Source: JABFRG01 sp046351415
Lineage (GTDB): Bacteria > Myxococcota_A > Polyangia > Polyangiales > Polyangiaceae
Direction: 5' to 3'
Assembly: GCA_046351415.1 (NCBI GenBank)
Contig: JAXLYO010000017.1
Coordinates: 73,445-137,444, forward strand
DNA length: 64,000 nt
Below, piece after piece: positions 25,846-35,232 of the stretch (position 1 is the stretch's first letter; every line of letters starts with the position of its first letter). The notes beneath the pieces were generated by a model. That model ran no database searches, was not told the origin of the DNA, and saw only the letters and a list, made by a program, of their open reading frames with translations. The position numbers and the translations under genes were made by a program.

Positions 25846-27144
25846 ATGGATCGACAAGACGTTTCGAACGCGACCGGAGCCGCGCCGGTTTCGACCCGAG
25901 AAGTTTCCGTGCTCGAATCGGCACCGGCCTTCGTGCTGGAAATCCAAGACGACGCAGAAGCTCGCCGAATTCCAATCGTCGGCGAAGGCCCCTACGTTCT
26001 CGGCACGGCGCGCGGCTCCGACATCGTCCTTGCCGACGAGACGGTAAGCGGTCGTCACTGCGAAGTGTCGGCGTACGGCGGGGCGCTCCACTTGCGTGAT
26101 CGCGGTTCGAAGAACGGTACGTTCGTGGGCGGGGCTCGCATCACGGAAGCCTCGTGCGGTCCCGGCGCCATCATCGTCGTCGGGCATACTTCCATTCATG
26201 TGAGCGCGCTCGATGTCGTCGAAGAGCAGTCTGCGAATTTCGGACCTCCTCTTTCCGAGCTCGCCGGAGAGTCGCGCGTCATGAGACGCCTCGCGGATCG
26301 CGTGCGCAGGCTGGCCTCCATGTCGGCGCCCGTCCTCGTCGTCGGTGAAACGGGAACCGGCAAGGAACTCGTCGCGCGCGCACTCCACTCCGAAGGAACG
26401 CGCCAGGGGAGCGCATTCGTTGCCTTGAACGTCGCGAACCTTCCGCGCGAACTCGTGGAGAGCGAACTCTTCGGGCACGAACGCGGAGCTTTCACGGGAG
26501 CTGTCTCGCAGCGGCTCGGTGCGTTTGCGGAAGCGGCCGAGGGAACGTTGTTCCTCGACGAAATCGGAGAGCTTCCACTCGACGCCCAGCCGAAGCTGTT
26601 GCGCGCACTCGATGGCTACGACGTCCGGCGCGTCGGTGCGAGTCGCGGGGGAACGAGGCCCGTCGCTCGTGTCGTCGCGGCTACGCACGTGCCGCTTGGG
26701 GACCGCGTGCGACAGGGCGCGTTTCGCCGGGACCTCTTTCATCGCCTCGAAGTGTTCGTCGTCACGGTGCCTCCGCTGCGTGAACGGCGCTCCGACGTGT
26801 TGCCCATCGCGCGAAGACTGCTCGCGCGCGCCGAACCCGACCTCGGGCGCAGAACGTTGTCTTCGCGTGCGGCGGCAGCGCTCATTGCGCACGACTGGCC
26901 CGGCAACGTTCGCGAGCTGCGCAATGCGCTCTACCGCGCCGCGGAGCTGGCGGGAGACGCCCGCACACTCCAGAGTGTTCACATCGAAGGAGCCCTGCGG
27001 AGTTTGGCACCTACGCCGCAGCTCCAGCTGACACCAAAGGTGGCGCGTGCCCTTCTCGCTTCCCATGGACACAACTTGAGTGCCGCGGCTCGTGCCTCTG
27101 GCTATCCGCGCACGAGTTTTCGGAAAGTCCTGCAGAGCGGATGA
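25846..27144 (+). CDS. FHA-domain sigma-54-dependent transcriptional activator
   Basis: 432 residues. An FHA domain at about 45-118 (SGRH at 68-71, SKNGT at 88-92) replaces the response-regulator receiver. The AAA+ domain has Walker A GETGTGKE at 167-174, the sigma-54 contact loop GAFTGA at 214-219, Walker B LFLDEIGEL at 235-243 and WPGNVRELRNALYRA. A Fis-type helix-turn-helix closes the protein (LSAAARASGYPRTSFRK). The FHA would sense a phospho-Thr partner, linking a Ser/Thr kinase to sigma-54 promoters, a layout common in myxobacteria. Two sigma-54-like promoters are found at 59.9 and 62.0 kb, but a direct link is unproven. Confidence 0.94.
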   Translation: MDRQDVSNATGAAPVSTREVSVLESAPAFVLEIQDDAEARRIPIVGEGPYVLGTARGSDIVLADETVSGRHCEVSAYGGALHLRDRGSKNGTFVGGARITEASCGPGAIIVVGHTSIHVSALDVVEEQSANFGPPLSELAGESRVMRRLADRVRRLASMSAPVLVVGETGTGKELVARALHSEGTRQGSAFVALNVANLPRELVESELFGHERGAFTGAVSQRLGAFAEAAEGTLFLDEIGELPLDAQPKLLRALDGYDVRRVGASRGGTRPVARVVAATHVPLGDRVRQGAFRRDLFHRLEVFVVTVPPLRERRSDVLPIARRLLARAEPDLGRRTLSSRAAAALIAHDWPGNVRELRNALYRAAELAGDARTLQSVHIEGALRSLAPTPQLQLTPKVARALLASHGHNLSAAARASGYPRTSFRKVLQSG

Positions 27145-27168
27145 GATCCGAGGCACAATGCGCTCGAG

Positions 27169-28908
27169 ATGCCCAAGGTACGACCCGGCAGAAGGTGCAT
27201 GGCGCTGCTCTTTGCGGCGTTCGTGCTTCTCGTCGCGACCTCGGCGTTCGGGAAGCGGGTGACAGTGCGCGGAAAAACGCGCATCGACGTGCGGGCTCAT
27301 CGTGCGCTCGGGGGCCGCACCGTTCTCCAAGGTGAGCTCAAGGATGATGGAGACCGCGCTCTCGCAGGTGAACGCGTCTCTCTCGACGTGAAGGTGAGGG
27401 GACCGGACGGGGCCGTGACGTCCCCTTCGGCCGACCTCTTTCATGCATGTTCTGCGAGGGCCGTGGACGCCATCGAACGATCGCCTGCCGTGTATCTGCA
27501 CACCGACGAGCAGGGGCGCTTCTGCGTATCGCTCGCGGTGCAAACGGGGGTGCTCTTTGCGAAAGTAGCGTTTGCGGGCGAGCCTCTCGAGGACCCGTCC
27601 AGTAGTGACCTCGAGTTCGACGTCGAACGACGGGGCGTATCGCTCAGCTTCTCTCCTCTTCCTCGCGTCGTCCGTCTCGACGGATCGGACTTTGCCGTCT
27701 CCGTCATCGCGCAAAGCGAGGACGAAGGTATCATGCATGCCGAGCCCGACCTCTCGCTGGAGCTGCAGAACGAAAAAGGCGAGGTGCTCTCCGAGGCGAA
27801 GACCGACGTGCATGGACGCGCTGCGTTTCGCGTGTCCACCGCGCGTCTAGGGAACCCTGGGCCAGGCGAGATTCGCGCGCTTTTCAAGGGCTCACGCGAG
27901 ATGAATCGCGCGACCGCGGCCCACCCCGTCGATCGCAAAGTTTCCGTGCAACTTGCACTTGTCGGTTCACAAGATGGCTCGGTGGCCGAGGATGGGATCA
28001 CGCTCCATTTGAAGGCCACTGCGACGCCACATCCCGTCCCAGCCGGGGCGGTCGAAGTTCGAATTCACGATACCGTTGTCGGAACCGGCGTCGTCAGTGG
28101 TGGCGATGCGACGGTCGTCGTCGCATTTCACGTGGACGAGGCGAGGGAACAGGCCGTCACCATCCACTATCAGCCATCGGACCCCTACTATCTGCCTGGC
28201 GAACCGCTGAGGGTCGATCTGTCCGTGCGTCCTCCGAGCCCGCTTCGTGCCCTGCCGATGGTTGGCCTTTTCGGATTGGTCATCGCCTTCATGGTTCTCG
28301 GTCGACGTCGCCCCCGTGCACGCTCCGCAGAAGGGGTGGGTGACATGACCGCAACCGAGAACGAACCGGTCGTTCGAGTCGCGGCAACGGATGCGGAGCG
28401 TGCGCGCGTGGCCACGGGTCTCCTCTTGGATGTCCACAGCGGCGCGCCAATCGTGGGGGCTCGCGTGGCGATCGAGCGGCCCGACTTCACCGAAGCCTCC
28501 GTGCTCGCCAGCGGAGAGAGCGACGCAACGGGACACTTTCGACTCGATTCGGCCGTTCCTTTCGCCCCCGGCGATCGCATCGTGGCGGAGGGAAGGCTGC
28601 ATCGCCGTGTGGAGCGACCTTTGCCCGGGCCCGGCGACTTCCGCATCGCCCTCGTCTCGAGGCGGCGGGCGCTCCTCGACGGCCTCGTGTCGTGGGCGCG
28701 GGCGGCGGGCGCGTTCGGAGGCTCGGCAGAACCTACGCCGCGAGATGTGAGGGCCCGCCGTCGCGATGTCGCGACTTGGACGCGAGCGGTCGAACGCGCC
28801 GTCTACACAGGCAAGGAAGTCGATGCCTCGGAGGAAGCCGCGGCTCGAAAAGAAGAGCCCGAGACCGCGCGTCCCGAGAAAGAGCCTCCTCCCCCGGGTA
28901 CGCCATAG
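27169..28908 (+). CDS. Exported Ig-like domain membrane protein
   Basis: 579 residues. Signal-type N-terminus (ALLFAAFVLLVATSAFG), several beta-sandwich (Ig/carboxypeptidase-regulatory-like) repeats to about 365, one TM (LPMVGLFGLVIAFMVLG), then a second regulatory-like domain (TGLLLDVHSGAPIVGARV). The charged tail contains WTRAVERAVYTGKEVDASEE. That tail resembles the end of DUF4129/TgpA-type proteins, though weakly. It begins 24 bases after the sigma-54 activator and is likely co-transcribed with it. Function is unknown. Confidence 0.65.
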   Translation: MPKVRPGRRCMALLFAAFVLLVATSAFGKRVTVRGKTRIDVRAHRALGGRTVLQGELKDDGDRALAGERVSLDVKVRGPDGAVTSPSADLFHACSARAVDAIERSPAVYLHTDEQGRFCVSLAVQTGVLFAKVAFAGEPLEDPSSSDLEFDVERRGVSLSFSPLPRVVRLDGSDFAVSVIAQSEDEGIMHAEPDLSLELQNEKGEVLSEAKTDVHGRAAFRVSTARLGNPGPGEIRALFKGSREMNRATAAHPVDRKVSVQLALVGSQDGSVAEDGITLHLKATATPHPVPAGAVEVRIHDTVVGTGVVSGGDATVVVAFHVDEAREQAVTIHYQPSDPYYLPGEPLRVDLSVRPPSPLRALPMVGLFGLVIAFMVLGRRRPRARSAEGVGDMTATENEPVVRVAATDAERARVATGLLLDVHSGAPIVGARVAIERPDFTEASVLASGESDATGHFRLDSAVPFAPGDRIVAEGRLHRRVERPLPGPGDFRIALVSRRRALLDGLVSWARAAGAFGGSAEPTPRDVRARRRDVATWTRAVERAVYTGKEVDASEEAAARKEEPETARPEKEPPPPGTP

Positions 28909-28940
28909 GCCTCGCCCTTTCCGCGCGGATGATTGCGCCC

Positions 28941-28970
28941 TTGCACAATGCACCCGACCCTGACTATTCC
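28941..28970 (+). promoter_or_regulatory. Candidate ftsY promoter
   Basis: TTGCAC (28941-28946) and TATTCC (28965-28970) with an 18-base spacer, about 48 bases upstream of the ftsY start. Consensus match only. Confidence 0.3.
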
Positions 28971-29017
28971 CGGGCAGTGACCGCCACCACGTTTTACGGT
29001 CCAGACGGAGTAAGCCC

Positions 29018-30325
29018 ATGAATGCACTTTCCTTGCTGTTGCAGACGGAGCCGGCGAAAAACTCGGGCGGCGGCATCTCGCCGGTCGTTTGGATCGTCCT
29101 TGGCGCCGTCGTGCTCGCGGTGCTCGCCTTTTTCCTGCGCGGAAAAGGGACCCCGGAAGCCAAGCAACCGAAGCTAGAGGAAGCCCCGAAGGCGGCTCCA
29201 GAGGCACCGGCGAAGAAAGAGGCGCCGCGCAAGACCGGCGATGCTCCTTCGCGACCCACGGTTCCGGTGGCAGAACTCGCGCCCGATCAGACGGCCGGCG
29301 ACGGCGCGGTCACGAAGGAGATCAAGGTCGTCGAGGTTCCGCAAGAAGCGAAGGAATCGCTGCCCCCGAGTCAAGGTGTCCGCAAGCCGACGCTGCGGCC
29401 CGTTCGCGACGAAGTGTCCGCGCTGAAGCAGGGCCTTACCGCGAGCCGCAAGGGCTTCATGGCGCGCATCGCCGATCTCTTCAAAGGAAAGAAGGAGATC
29501 GACGCGGCCATTTTCGCCGAGCTCGAAGAGGTCATGCTCACGAGCGATGTGGGGCCGAAGGCCACGCACGCGATCCTCGAGCGCCTCAAGGAAAAGCTCG
29601 AGCGCAAGGAGCTCGCCGATAGTGACGCGGTCTGGGCCGCGCTCCGCCGTGAAGCGCTCGACATCCTGAAGCGCGCAGCTTCCCCGAAGCTCTCGCTCGG
29701 TCACAAGCCCACCGTCGTTCTCATGGTCGGCGTGAACGGCGTCGGAAAGACGACGACCATCGGCAAACTCGCCACGAAGCTCGGCCTCGAAGGCAGGCGC
29801 GTCATGCTTGCGGCGGGCGATACCTTCCGCGCCGCAGCGGTCGCCCAACTCGAAGTGTGGGGACAGCGGGTCGGCGCAGAAGTCATCAAAGGCAAAGAAG
29901 GCGCGGACCCGGCGAGTGTCGCGTTCGAAGGCGTCACGAAGGCCAAAGAGCAAGGCGTCGACGTGCTCTTCGTCGACACCGCAGGACGCCTCCACACGAA
30001 GACACCGCTCATGGACGAGATCAAAAAGGTGCGTCGCTCCATCGACAAGTCGTTCGAAGGAGCACCGCACGAGACGCTCCTCGTCCTCGATGCAACGACG
30101 GGGCAAAACGCGCTCAATCAGGCCGCACTCTTCAAGGAGGCGGTCGATCTGACGGGAATCGTCCTCACCAAGCTCGACGGGACCGCCAAGGGGGGCATCG
30201 TTCTCGCGATCTCCGACGAGCTCAACCTTCCCGTGAAATACATCGGTCTTGGCGAAAAGGCGGAGGACTTGCGGGAGTTTGCCCCGGATGACTTCGTCGA
30301 GGCGCTATTCGCGCGCGATGCGTGA
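29018..30325 (+). CDS. ftsY: Signal-recognition-particle receptor FtsY
   Basis: 435 residues. An N-terminal TM (about 22-40, SPVVWIVLGAVVLAVLAFFL) is followed by an acidic/Ala-Pro-rich A domain to about 130. The N domain and the SRP GTPase come next: GVNGVGKTTT (238-247), GDTFRAAAVAQLEVW, LFVDTAGRLHTKTPLMDE, LVLDATTGQNAL, VLTKLDGTAKGG, KYIGLGEKAEDLREF. It docks ribosome-SRP complexes on the inner membrane. E. coli FtsY has no TM, so this is a membrane-integral variant as in several other phyla. ATG 29018 is used; no clear downstream terminator was seen. Confidence 0.96.
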   Translation: MNALSLLLQTEPAKNSGGGISPVVWIVLGAVVLAVLAFFLRGKGTPEAKQPKLEEAPKAAPEAPAKKEAPRKTGDAPSRPTVPVAELAPDQTAGDGAVTKEIKVVEVPQEAKESLPPSQGVRKPTLRPVRDEVSALKQGLTASRKGFMARIADLFKGKKEIDAAIFAELEEVMLTSDVGPKATHAILERLKEKLERKELADSDAVWAALRREALDILKRAASPKLSLGHKPTVVLMVGVNGVGKTTTIGKLATKLGLEGRRVMLAAGDTFRAAAVAQLEVWGQRVGAEVIKGKEGADPASVAFEGVTKAKEQGVDVLFVDTAGRLHTKTPLMDEIKKVRRSIDKSFEGAPHETLLVLDATTGQNALNQAALFKEAVDLTGIVLTKLDGTAKGGIVLAISDELNLPVKYIGLGEKAEDLREFAPDDFVEALFARDA

Positions 30326-30481
30326 TCTCCCTTGCGTAGCCGTGCAAGGACGGGTTAGCTGCGCGGTGACGCTGAAGTCACTGGTGACCGCGAGGGGCCA
30401 AGCGAAATCGGCAGACAAAGGCAGATCAAAGGCACATTCGACGAACACTCAATGCCTGTTCGCCGCTTTCACAAGTTTCGA

Positions 30482-30511
30482 TTGCTCGCGCGAAATACCG
30501 CATGTTATAGT
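30482..30511 (+). promoter_or_regulatory. Candidate promoter of the beta-barrel pair
   Basis: TTGCTC (30482-30487) and TATAGT (30506-30511), 18 bases apart, in an AT-richer stretch about 100 bases before the first gene. An A/T-rich CAAAAGAAGCTTTTTTG segment follows downstream in the leader. Confidence 0.4.
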
Positions 30512-30608
30512 CCCGCGCACTCACCGCAAAAGAAGCTTTTTTGCAGTATTTTTGAGAGCTTAGCCTCACTCTGATGAACCAACGAACGGGCCGATGGAAG
30601 GGATGACG

Positions 30609-31595
30609 ATGAAGCGAGGTCGATGGTGGGGAGGTCTCCTCCTGGCCGCAGCGTTGTTGACGCCTGCTGCGTCGTTCGCTCAGCCGAAGGGCAAGGGCAA
30701 GCCGCCCGCAGCGCCCTCTGCACCGCCAGCGGGTGGAGCGACCGATGTTGGTGACCTGGACGCACCTCCCGCGGGAGGCGCTGCAGACCCGAAGGCGGGC
30801 GGCGATGCAACGAAGCCGGCCGGCGCAGCTGGTGACGGCAGCGAAGACAAGGGCATCTGCGAGCTCGAACCTTCTGCGTGTCCCAAGGCGATCGACGTGA
30901 AGGCGATGGCTGCGAAGGAAGTGAACGCAGACGTCGTGGCTCTCCAGCAGCTCTACGTTCTCAAGGCGCGCCGCCTCGAACTCAACCCCTACTGGTCCTT
31001 CAGCTTGAACGACCAGTTCGTCAGCCACCCCGGTCCGGGCATCGCGGCGAACTACTACATTTCCAACGTTCTCGCCGTCGGCGCGAACTTCAACTACTAC
31101 GGCGGTCTCAACGACGACTCGGACTTCAACTTCCAGAATCGTCGCGCAACGCGCGTCGCCGTTCCGCTGAACGAGTACCTCCTCGGCGTGAACGCGAACA
31201 TGACGTACGTGCCGATCTACGGAAAGTTCGCCTCGCTGGCTGACTTCATCTTCCAGTACGACGGTTACCTCGTCGGCGGCGTCGGTGCCCTCTGGACCCG
31301 ACCCATTCCGGTCATCGACCCCGACAACCGAAACTTTTCCTATGACCCGCGGCTCGCGTTCAACGTCGGCTTCGGTCTTCGCGTGTTCCTCACGCGTTGG
31401 CTCGCCGTCACGATGGAGCTTCGGAACTACATCTACCTCGAGAAGCTTGAAAACTTGAAGGTCCCCAACACCACCGCAGAGCAGCAAAACAAGGACAACT
31501 GGTACGGCGATTCGTCGCTCACCAATAACGTCCAAGCTCAGCTTGGTTTCAGCTTCTTCTTGCCCCCGTCGGTCTCGTACCGTCTGCCGAAGTGA
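30609..31595 (+). CDS. Outer-membrane beta-barrel protein, paralogue 1 (GltA/GltB-like candidate)
   Basis: 328 residues. Signal peptide (MKRGRWWGGLLLAAALLTPAASFAQ), a Pro/Gly/Ala-rich linker of about 65 residues, a Cys pair (ICELEPSACPK), then a beta-barrel starting LYVLKARRLELNPYWSFSLND with alternating aromatic strands to the C-terminal FSFFLPPSVSYRLPK. It fits the myxobacterial outer-membrane beta-barrel family that also includes the gliding proteins GltA/GltB; assignment to those is a guess. The ATG at 30609 has AAGGGA about six bases upstream; two earlier in-frame ATGs lack this. It is followed by a homologous gene with overlapping ends. Confidence 0.82.
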   Translation: MKRGRWWGGLLLAAALLTPAASFAQPKGKGKPPAAPSAPPAGGATDVGDLDAPPAGGAADPKAGGDATKPAGAAGDGSEDKGICELEPSACPKAIDVKAMAAKEVNADVVALQQLYVLKARRLELNPYWSFSLNDQFVSHPGPGIAANYYISNVLAVGANFNYYGGLNDDSDFNFQNRRATRVAVPLNEYLLGVNANMTYVPIYGKFASLADFIFQYDGYLVGGVGALWTRPIPVIDPDNRNFSYDPRLAFNVGFGLRVFLTRWLAVTMELRNYIYLEKLENLKVPNTTAEQQNKDNWYGDSSLTNNVQAQLGFSFFLPPSVSYRLPK

Positions 31596-31603
31596 GGATG
31601 CAA

Positions 31604-32461
31604 ATGAAACGCGGCCTTACTACATCGCTCAAGTCGCTCACCGCAGGCATCCTCGCGCTCGCCGCTGGGTTTGCCACGACGACCCTCTCCGAGGGCACTG
31701 CTTCGGCGCAGGAAATCCAGCTGACGGGTCCGCTTGCGGGACAACCGCCGATTCGCAAGCAGCGCCTCTATCGTGAGGGCCGCTTCGAGATCGCGCCCAC
31801 GTGGTCGTTCTCGCTCCTCGACGAGTACCGACGCACGATGGTGCTCGGCGCACGCCTCCAATACAACGTCACCGAGTGGCTTGGTCTCGGCGCCTGGGGT
31901 GGCTACGGCCTCGTCAGTTACGGCACGAACTTGGCCGACCAGGTCAACGACGTTTCGCCACGCAGCACACGCACGCAGATCAACATCGGCAAAGACTTCA
32001 ACGAGCAGACGGCGAAGATGCAGTGGTTCGCCGTGCCGCAAGCGACGTTCTCGCCGTTCCGCGGCAAGCTCGCGCTCTTCCAGAGCATCTTCGCCGACAC
32101 GGACCTCTACCTGCACCTCGGAGCCGCGTTCGTCGGCATCCAAGAGCGCGCAGAGTGCGGTACCGCCCCGAACGTGTGCTCCCTCGCCGGCAAGAACGCG
32201 ACACTTGCGAGCCGCGTAGCCGTCGCGCCGTCGTTCGGTCTCGGCCTCACGCTCTACCCGTCTAGCGTCGTCTCCTTCGGCGCCGAATACCGCGCGCTCC
32301 CATTCTCGTGGAACCGCTCGGGCTTCGACTCTCGTGGCGGCGGCAACAACGGCGACTTCCCGGACACGAAGGTGAACTCGGAAGACCGCACGTTCAAGTT
32401 CAATCAGATGGTCACCTTGTTCGTGGGCTTCTCGTTCCCGAACATGAAGATCTCGGACTGA
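31604..32461 (+). CDS. Outer-membrane beta-barrel protein, paralogue 2
   Basis: 285 residues. Signal peptide (MKRGLTTSLKSLTAGILALA ... SAQ), then QRLYREGRFEIAPTWSFSLLDEYRR, clearly related to the LYVLKARRLELNPYWSFSLND opening of the preceding barrel. A Cys-containing loop (RAECGTAPNVCSLAG) and terminal FSFPNMKISD with an aromatic-rich last strand (MVTLFVGFSF) complete it. It starts eight bases after the upstream stop with GAGG as RBS, so the two are made together. A strong terminator follows. Lacks the Pro-rich linker of paralogue 1. Confidence 0.83.
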   Translation: MKRGLTTSLKSLTAGILALAAGFATTTLSEGTASAQEIQLTGPLAGQPPIRKQRLYREGRFEIAPTWSFSLLDEYRRTMVLGARLQYNVTEWLGLGAWGGYGLVSYGTNLADQVNDVSPRSTRTQINIGKDFNEQTAKMQWFAVPQATFSPFRGKLALFQSIFADTDLYLHLGAAFVGIQERAECGTAPNVCSLAGKNATLASRVAVAPSFGLGLTLYPSSVVSFGAEYRALPFSWNRSGFDSRGGGNNGDFPDTKVNSEDRTFKFNQMVTLFVGFSFPNMKISD

Positions 32462-32494
32462 CGAACACGTCCGCCAGCGCGGGCGGCACGAGCG

Positions 32495-32526
32495 AAAAAG
32501 CCCGGCACCCTCGTGTCGGGCTTTTT
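32495..32526 (+). terminator. Intrinsic terminator after the beta-barrel pair
   Basis: AAAAAGCCCGGCAC pairs with GTGTCGGGCTTTTT across a four-base loop (one G-U pair), ending in TTTTTCGTTT. It is the clearest rho-independent terminator in the window and is nearly symmetrical, so it could also stop minus-strand transcripts from the 32619 gene. Confidence 0.95.
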
Positions 32527-32618
32527 CGTTTCGTCCCGATGGCCAACGAACGTGTGCGCTCTGAAAACGTCGTTCGCTGCCCTCGCGCGCTTCTCTGAAT
32601 TCTCGAGCGTACGCAACC

Positions 32619-34154
32619 TCAGAGGGGGAACTTGGCGACGCAACCCGTGACGCCGTCGCTTGGCGACCAACCCGAAGCTTTGCACGAATACCACTTTCGA
32701 TCGCGCGCGGACTCGACACAGGTGTTCTCTGCGACGGTGCGCTGCAGCGTCGAGCTAAAGCAGGTGACCGGCAGAGGTGCGCTGCCGCCTCGCAGGAGCG
32801 CGTGCCCCTCGAGATAGGCGTTGTATTCGTTGCGCGCCGTCTGCTTCTTCGTGTTCTTCACCAGGCATTTGGCAGAATTCGGTGCGGCGCCCTCCGGGCA
32901 GCTGGCCGCAACCCACACACATGTCTTTTTCTGCGGCACCCCGTTGATCCGCGTGCACCGGAACTGTTGTTCGCATTTTTCGAAATTGCATTCGAGCGAA
33001 TAGTCGTTCCGCGACTTCATCGGTGAAAAAGGCGTTCCGTTCGCGACGGCGTTCTCCAAGCCGGCCTTGCAGGTATCGAACCACGTTGCGTCCTTTGCAC
33101 GCGAGCAGAAGAAGTCCGCGAGGACCGCTTTGACCTCCGCATCCGAAGAGGTGCGGGTGATGCTCTTCTCGCCCACGAACGCATAGAGGCTTGCTGCCAT
33201 ACCCTTTACGCAGCTCTTGCTCGTATCGGCGTAGTTGCAGAAGAACTTGTAGAAGCCAAGCCCGTACTGCATGCCGAGGTCTTGGTTGCTCCACACGCCC
33301 CAGTACGGGGCATCCTGGGGCTTCATGCGGATGCATGAGCCACTCGAGCAGGCGGGTTTGGACGACGAATAAGACACCGTGTTGGTCGACGCACGGGACA
33401 AGTTGGGCGGAAAGAACCCAGCGTCGTTCACGTAGAAGTGACCATCGCTTTTCAGCTCGTGGAAGTTCGAAGCCGTGAGGGCCCCCGAGACGGGAAGTGA
33501 CCAGAGTTTGGACAAAGCCGCAGCGACTTCCACGCCGCCATTGCAGCCGTTGAGCGTCACGTACGGATTGTTTTCTCGTGCAAAGTTGTCCGCGAGGATC
33601 TTCGCGGTTCCTGGGATACTCGCACTGAGAACGCGATCATCGCCCTCGGACTCGAGGAGTGCGCCGAAGGGGGAAGAGTGTCCGAAAAAGTCGATGCTCG
33701 AGATTTTCTTGAAGCGATCGAGTGCGAGAATGAGCTTCTCGCTCGAGAGTCGAGACAGGTCCGACAGCGCCACGCCTTCACCGAAGGCTTCATTCTTGAC
33801 CACGGTCGCGCCGGTCTTCTTGACGTTCGCGTCCTTCACGTCTTTCGTGACGAACAAGACGATTTGCTCGTTCGGATAGAGCTCGGCGTAGCGGCGAGCT
33901 CGACTCGTGGCGGCGTGCAAAGGCAGCTCACCGAGCTTGTCCGAATCGCCGATGAGCAGGATGCGCGTCGGGCGCGACAGATCGATGTTGCCAACGCGGT
34001 CGAATGTGGCGACGAGATCGTCCTCGGATCCGTCCGTCTCGGTTTCTGCGACGCAGCCTTGGGTCACAGACCCGAGGCTTCCGAGGAGCAAGGAAGTGAG
34101 AGCAAGGGACCGAATACGCGAGGCGAACATGCAGCGTTCGAGAGCACGCTTCAT
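32619..34154 (-). CDS. Lipoprotein with possible caspase-like (clan CD) domain
   Basis: 511 residues with lipobox SVTQGC near residue 34. From about 60 to 270 the sequence alternates strands and helices as in a caspase-hemoglobinase fold: TRILLIGDSD, EQIVLFVTKD, then ISSIDFFGHSSPFGALLES with H159 and PYVTLNGCNGGVEVAAAL with C204, the expected His and Cys at the ends of consecutive strands. The C-terminal 230 residues are Cys-rich and may bind ligands. A secreted cysteine protease is plausible, but the fold call is from motif reading only. The start at 34154 has no good RBS; ATG 34130 is an alternative. Confidence 0.6.
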   Translation of the reverse strand: MKRALERCMFASRIRSLALTSLLLGSLGSVTQGCVAETETDGSEDDLVATFDRVGNIDLSRPTRILLIGDSDKLGELPLHAATSRARRYAELYPNEQIVLFVTKDVKDANVKKTGATVVKNEAFGEGVALSDLSRLSSEKLILALDRFKKISSIDFFGHSSPFGALLESEGDDRVLSASIPGTAKILADNFARENNPYVTLNGCNGGVEVAAALSKLWSLPVSGALTASNFHELKSDGHFYVNDAGFFPPNLSRASTNTVSYSSSKPACSSGSCIRMKPQDAPYWGVWSNQDLGMQYGLGFYKFFCNYADTSKSCVKGMAASLYAFVGEKSITRTSSDAEVKAVLADFFCSRAKDATWFDTCKAGLENAVANGTPFSPMKSRNDYSLECNFEKCEQQFRCTRINGVPQKKTCVWVAASCPEGAAPNSAKCLVKNTKKQTARNEYNAYLEGHALLRGGSAPLPVTCFSSTLQRTVAENTCVESARDRKWYSCKASGWSPSDGVTGCVAKFPL

Positions 34155-34436
34155 GCCAAAGCATGCGTTCTGCTGTCATCGAAGTGGACACGCATCTTCT
34201 TGAAATTCGTTGGCAATTTCGCTTTCGAGGCCGACATGGAGTCGAGCTCTACTGAATCATTCCACAGCGAAGCTGGATCGCCGCGGCACCACTCGCCTAC
34301 CCAGGTCCGCTCGCACGCGTGAGGCTTCGCTAGGGGAGTGATCGCGACGCACAGGCCTTGGTCGCACTTGGGGTACGCTCTCTCGCGCCTCCGGGGCCAC
34401 GGGCGGCCTCGAAAATGCCGATGTCGAGGCCCCGCT

Positions 34437-35093
34437 TCACTGCTTGGCGACGAACTTCCAGTCGAATCGATGCGTCTCTTTGCCGGGGTATGCGGGAGGC
34501 GAGAGGATCAAACTGAGCGCTTCGGTGTTCTTCGCAATCTTGCCGCCGTGCGCTCCGCAGAGGGTGCCGCTCCCGTCGAGAATGCGGTACTCGCGCGTGA
34601 CTGGCACGGACCTCTCCATCGTCGAGTACTGACAGTGGTTGCCGTTGGCGTCACAGAACTTCACGGGTTCTCGCGTGCGCTCGTAACCTTTGTTGAAGGC
34701 GGGCGAATGTACGACCGGCGTCGCAGACTTCACGCGCCATTGAACCTTCGGCTGATTCTCCACCTGCGGAAGAAGCTTGTTCACGTCTACGAACGAGTCG
34801 TCACCGATGGTCTCGCTCTTCTCCGTGATCCAGCGAAGCTTGAGGTCGAAGCAGATCTCCTTGTCGTCGAGGCTCGCAATGGAAGCTTCATTGACCCAAG
34901 GGGTCTGGAGGCCTGAGTACATGATCGCCGCATCTCTTCGCTCCTCCGCCTTGTTGGGCGCCACGTTTCCGGAAACGAGCGGGTTTGGCATCTTCGCCGC
35001 GTTCGAACTGTAGGTGCCCATGAAGAAGCAACCCGTCGTGGAAAGCGTGGTGATGGCGAGCAGGGCGGAGGGGGTGATGGATGTTCGAAGCAC
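34437..35093 (-). CDS. Lipoprotein of unknown function
   Basis: 218 residues with lipobox LSTTGC near residue 22 and a conserved-looking mature part (GNVAPNKAEERRDAAIMYSG, ICFDLKLRWI, LCGAHGGKIAKN). No family recognised. GAGGAG lies six bases before the GTG at 35093, which fixes the start. Confidence 0.68.
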   Translation of the reverse strand: MLRTSITPSALLAITTLSTTGCFFMGTYSSNAAKMPNPLVSGNVAPNKAEERRDAAIMYSGLQTPWVNEASIASLDDKEICFDLKLRWITEKSETIGDDSFVDVNKLLPQVENQPKVQWRVKSATPVVHSPAFNKGYERTREPVKFCDANGNHCQYSTMERSVPVTREYRILDGSGTLCGAHGGKIAKNTEALSLILSPPAYPGKETHRFDWKFVAKQ

Positions 35094-35232
35094 AGGAAAC
35101 TCCTCGGGTAAGCGCGGTCACCGCAGGCATTGCGATGTCGTGCCTCTACAGAGGAATCACGGAAAGAGCTGTCGCAGTTTTTCCGCAGCGAAGGGGTTCG
35201 CGACTGGACTCGGCCTGAACCGCCCCGGCGCG

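Noticed and set aside
35130..35147. Minus-strand GGCACGACATCGC as a sigma-54 promoter for the 34437-35093 lipoprotein
   Set aside because: The GG and GC are nine rather than ten bases apart, a spacing sigma-54 does not tolerate well.
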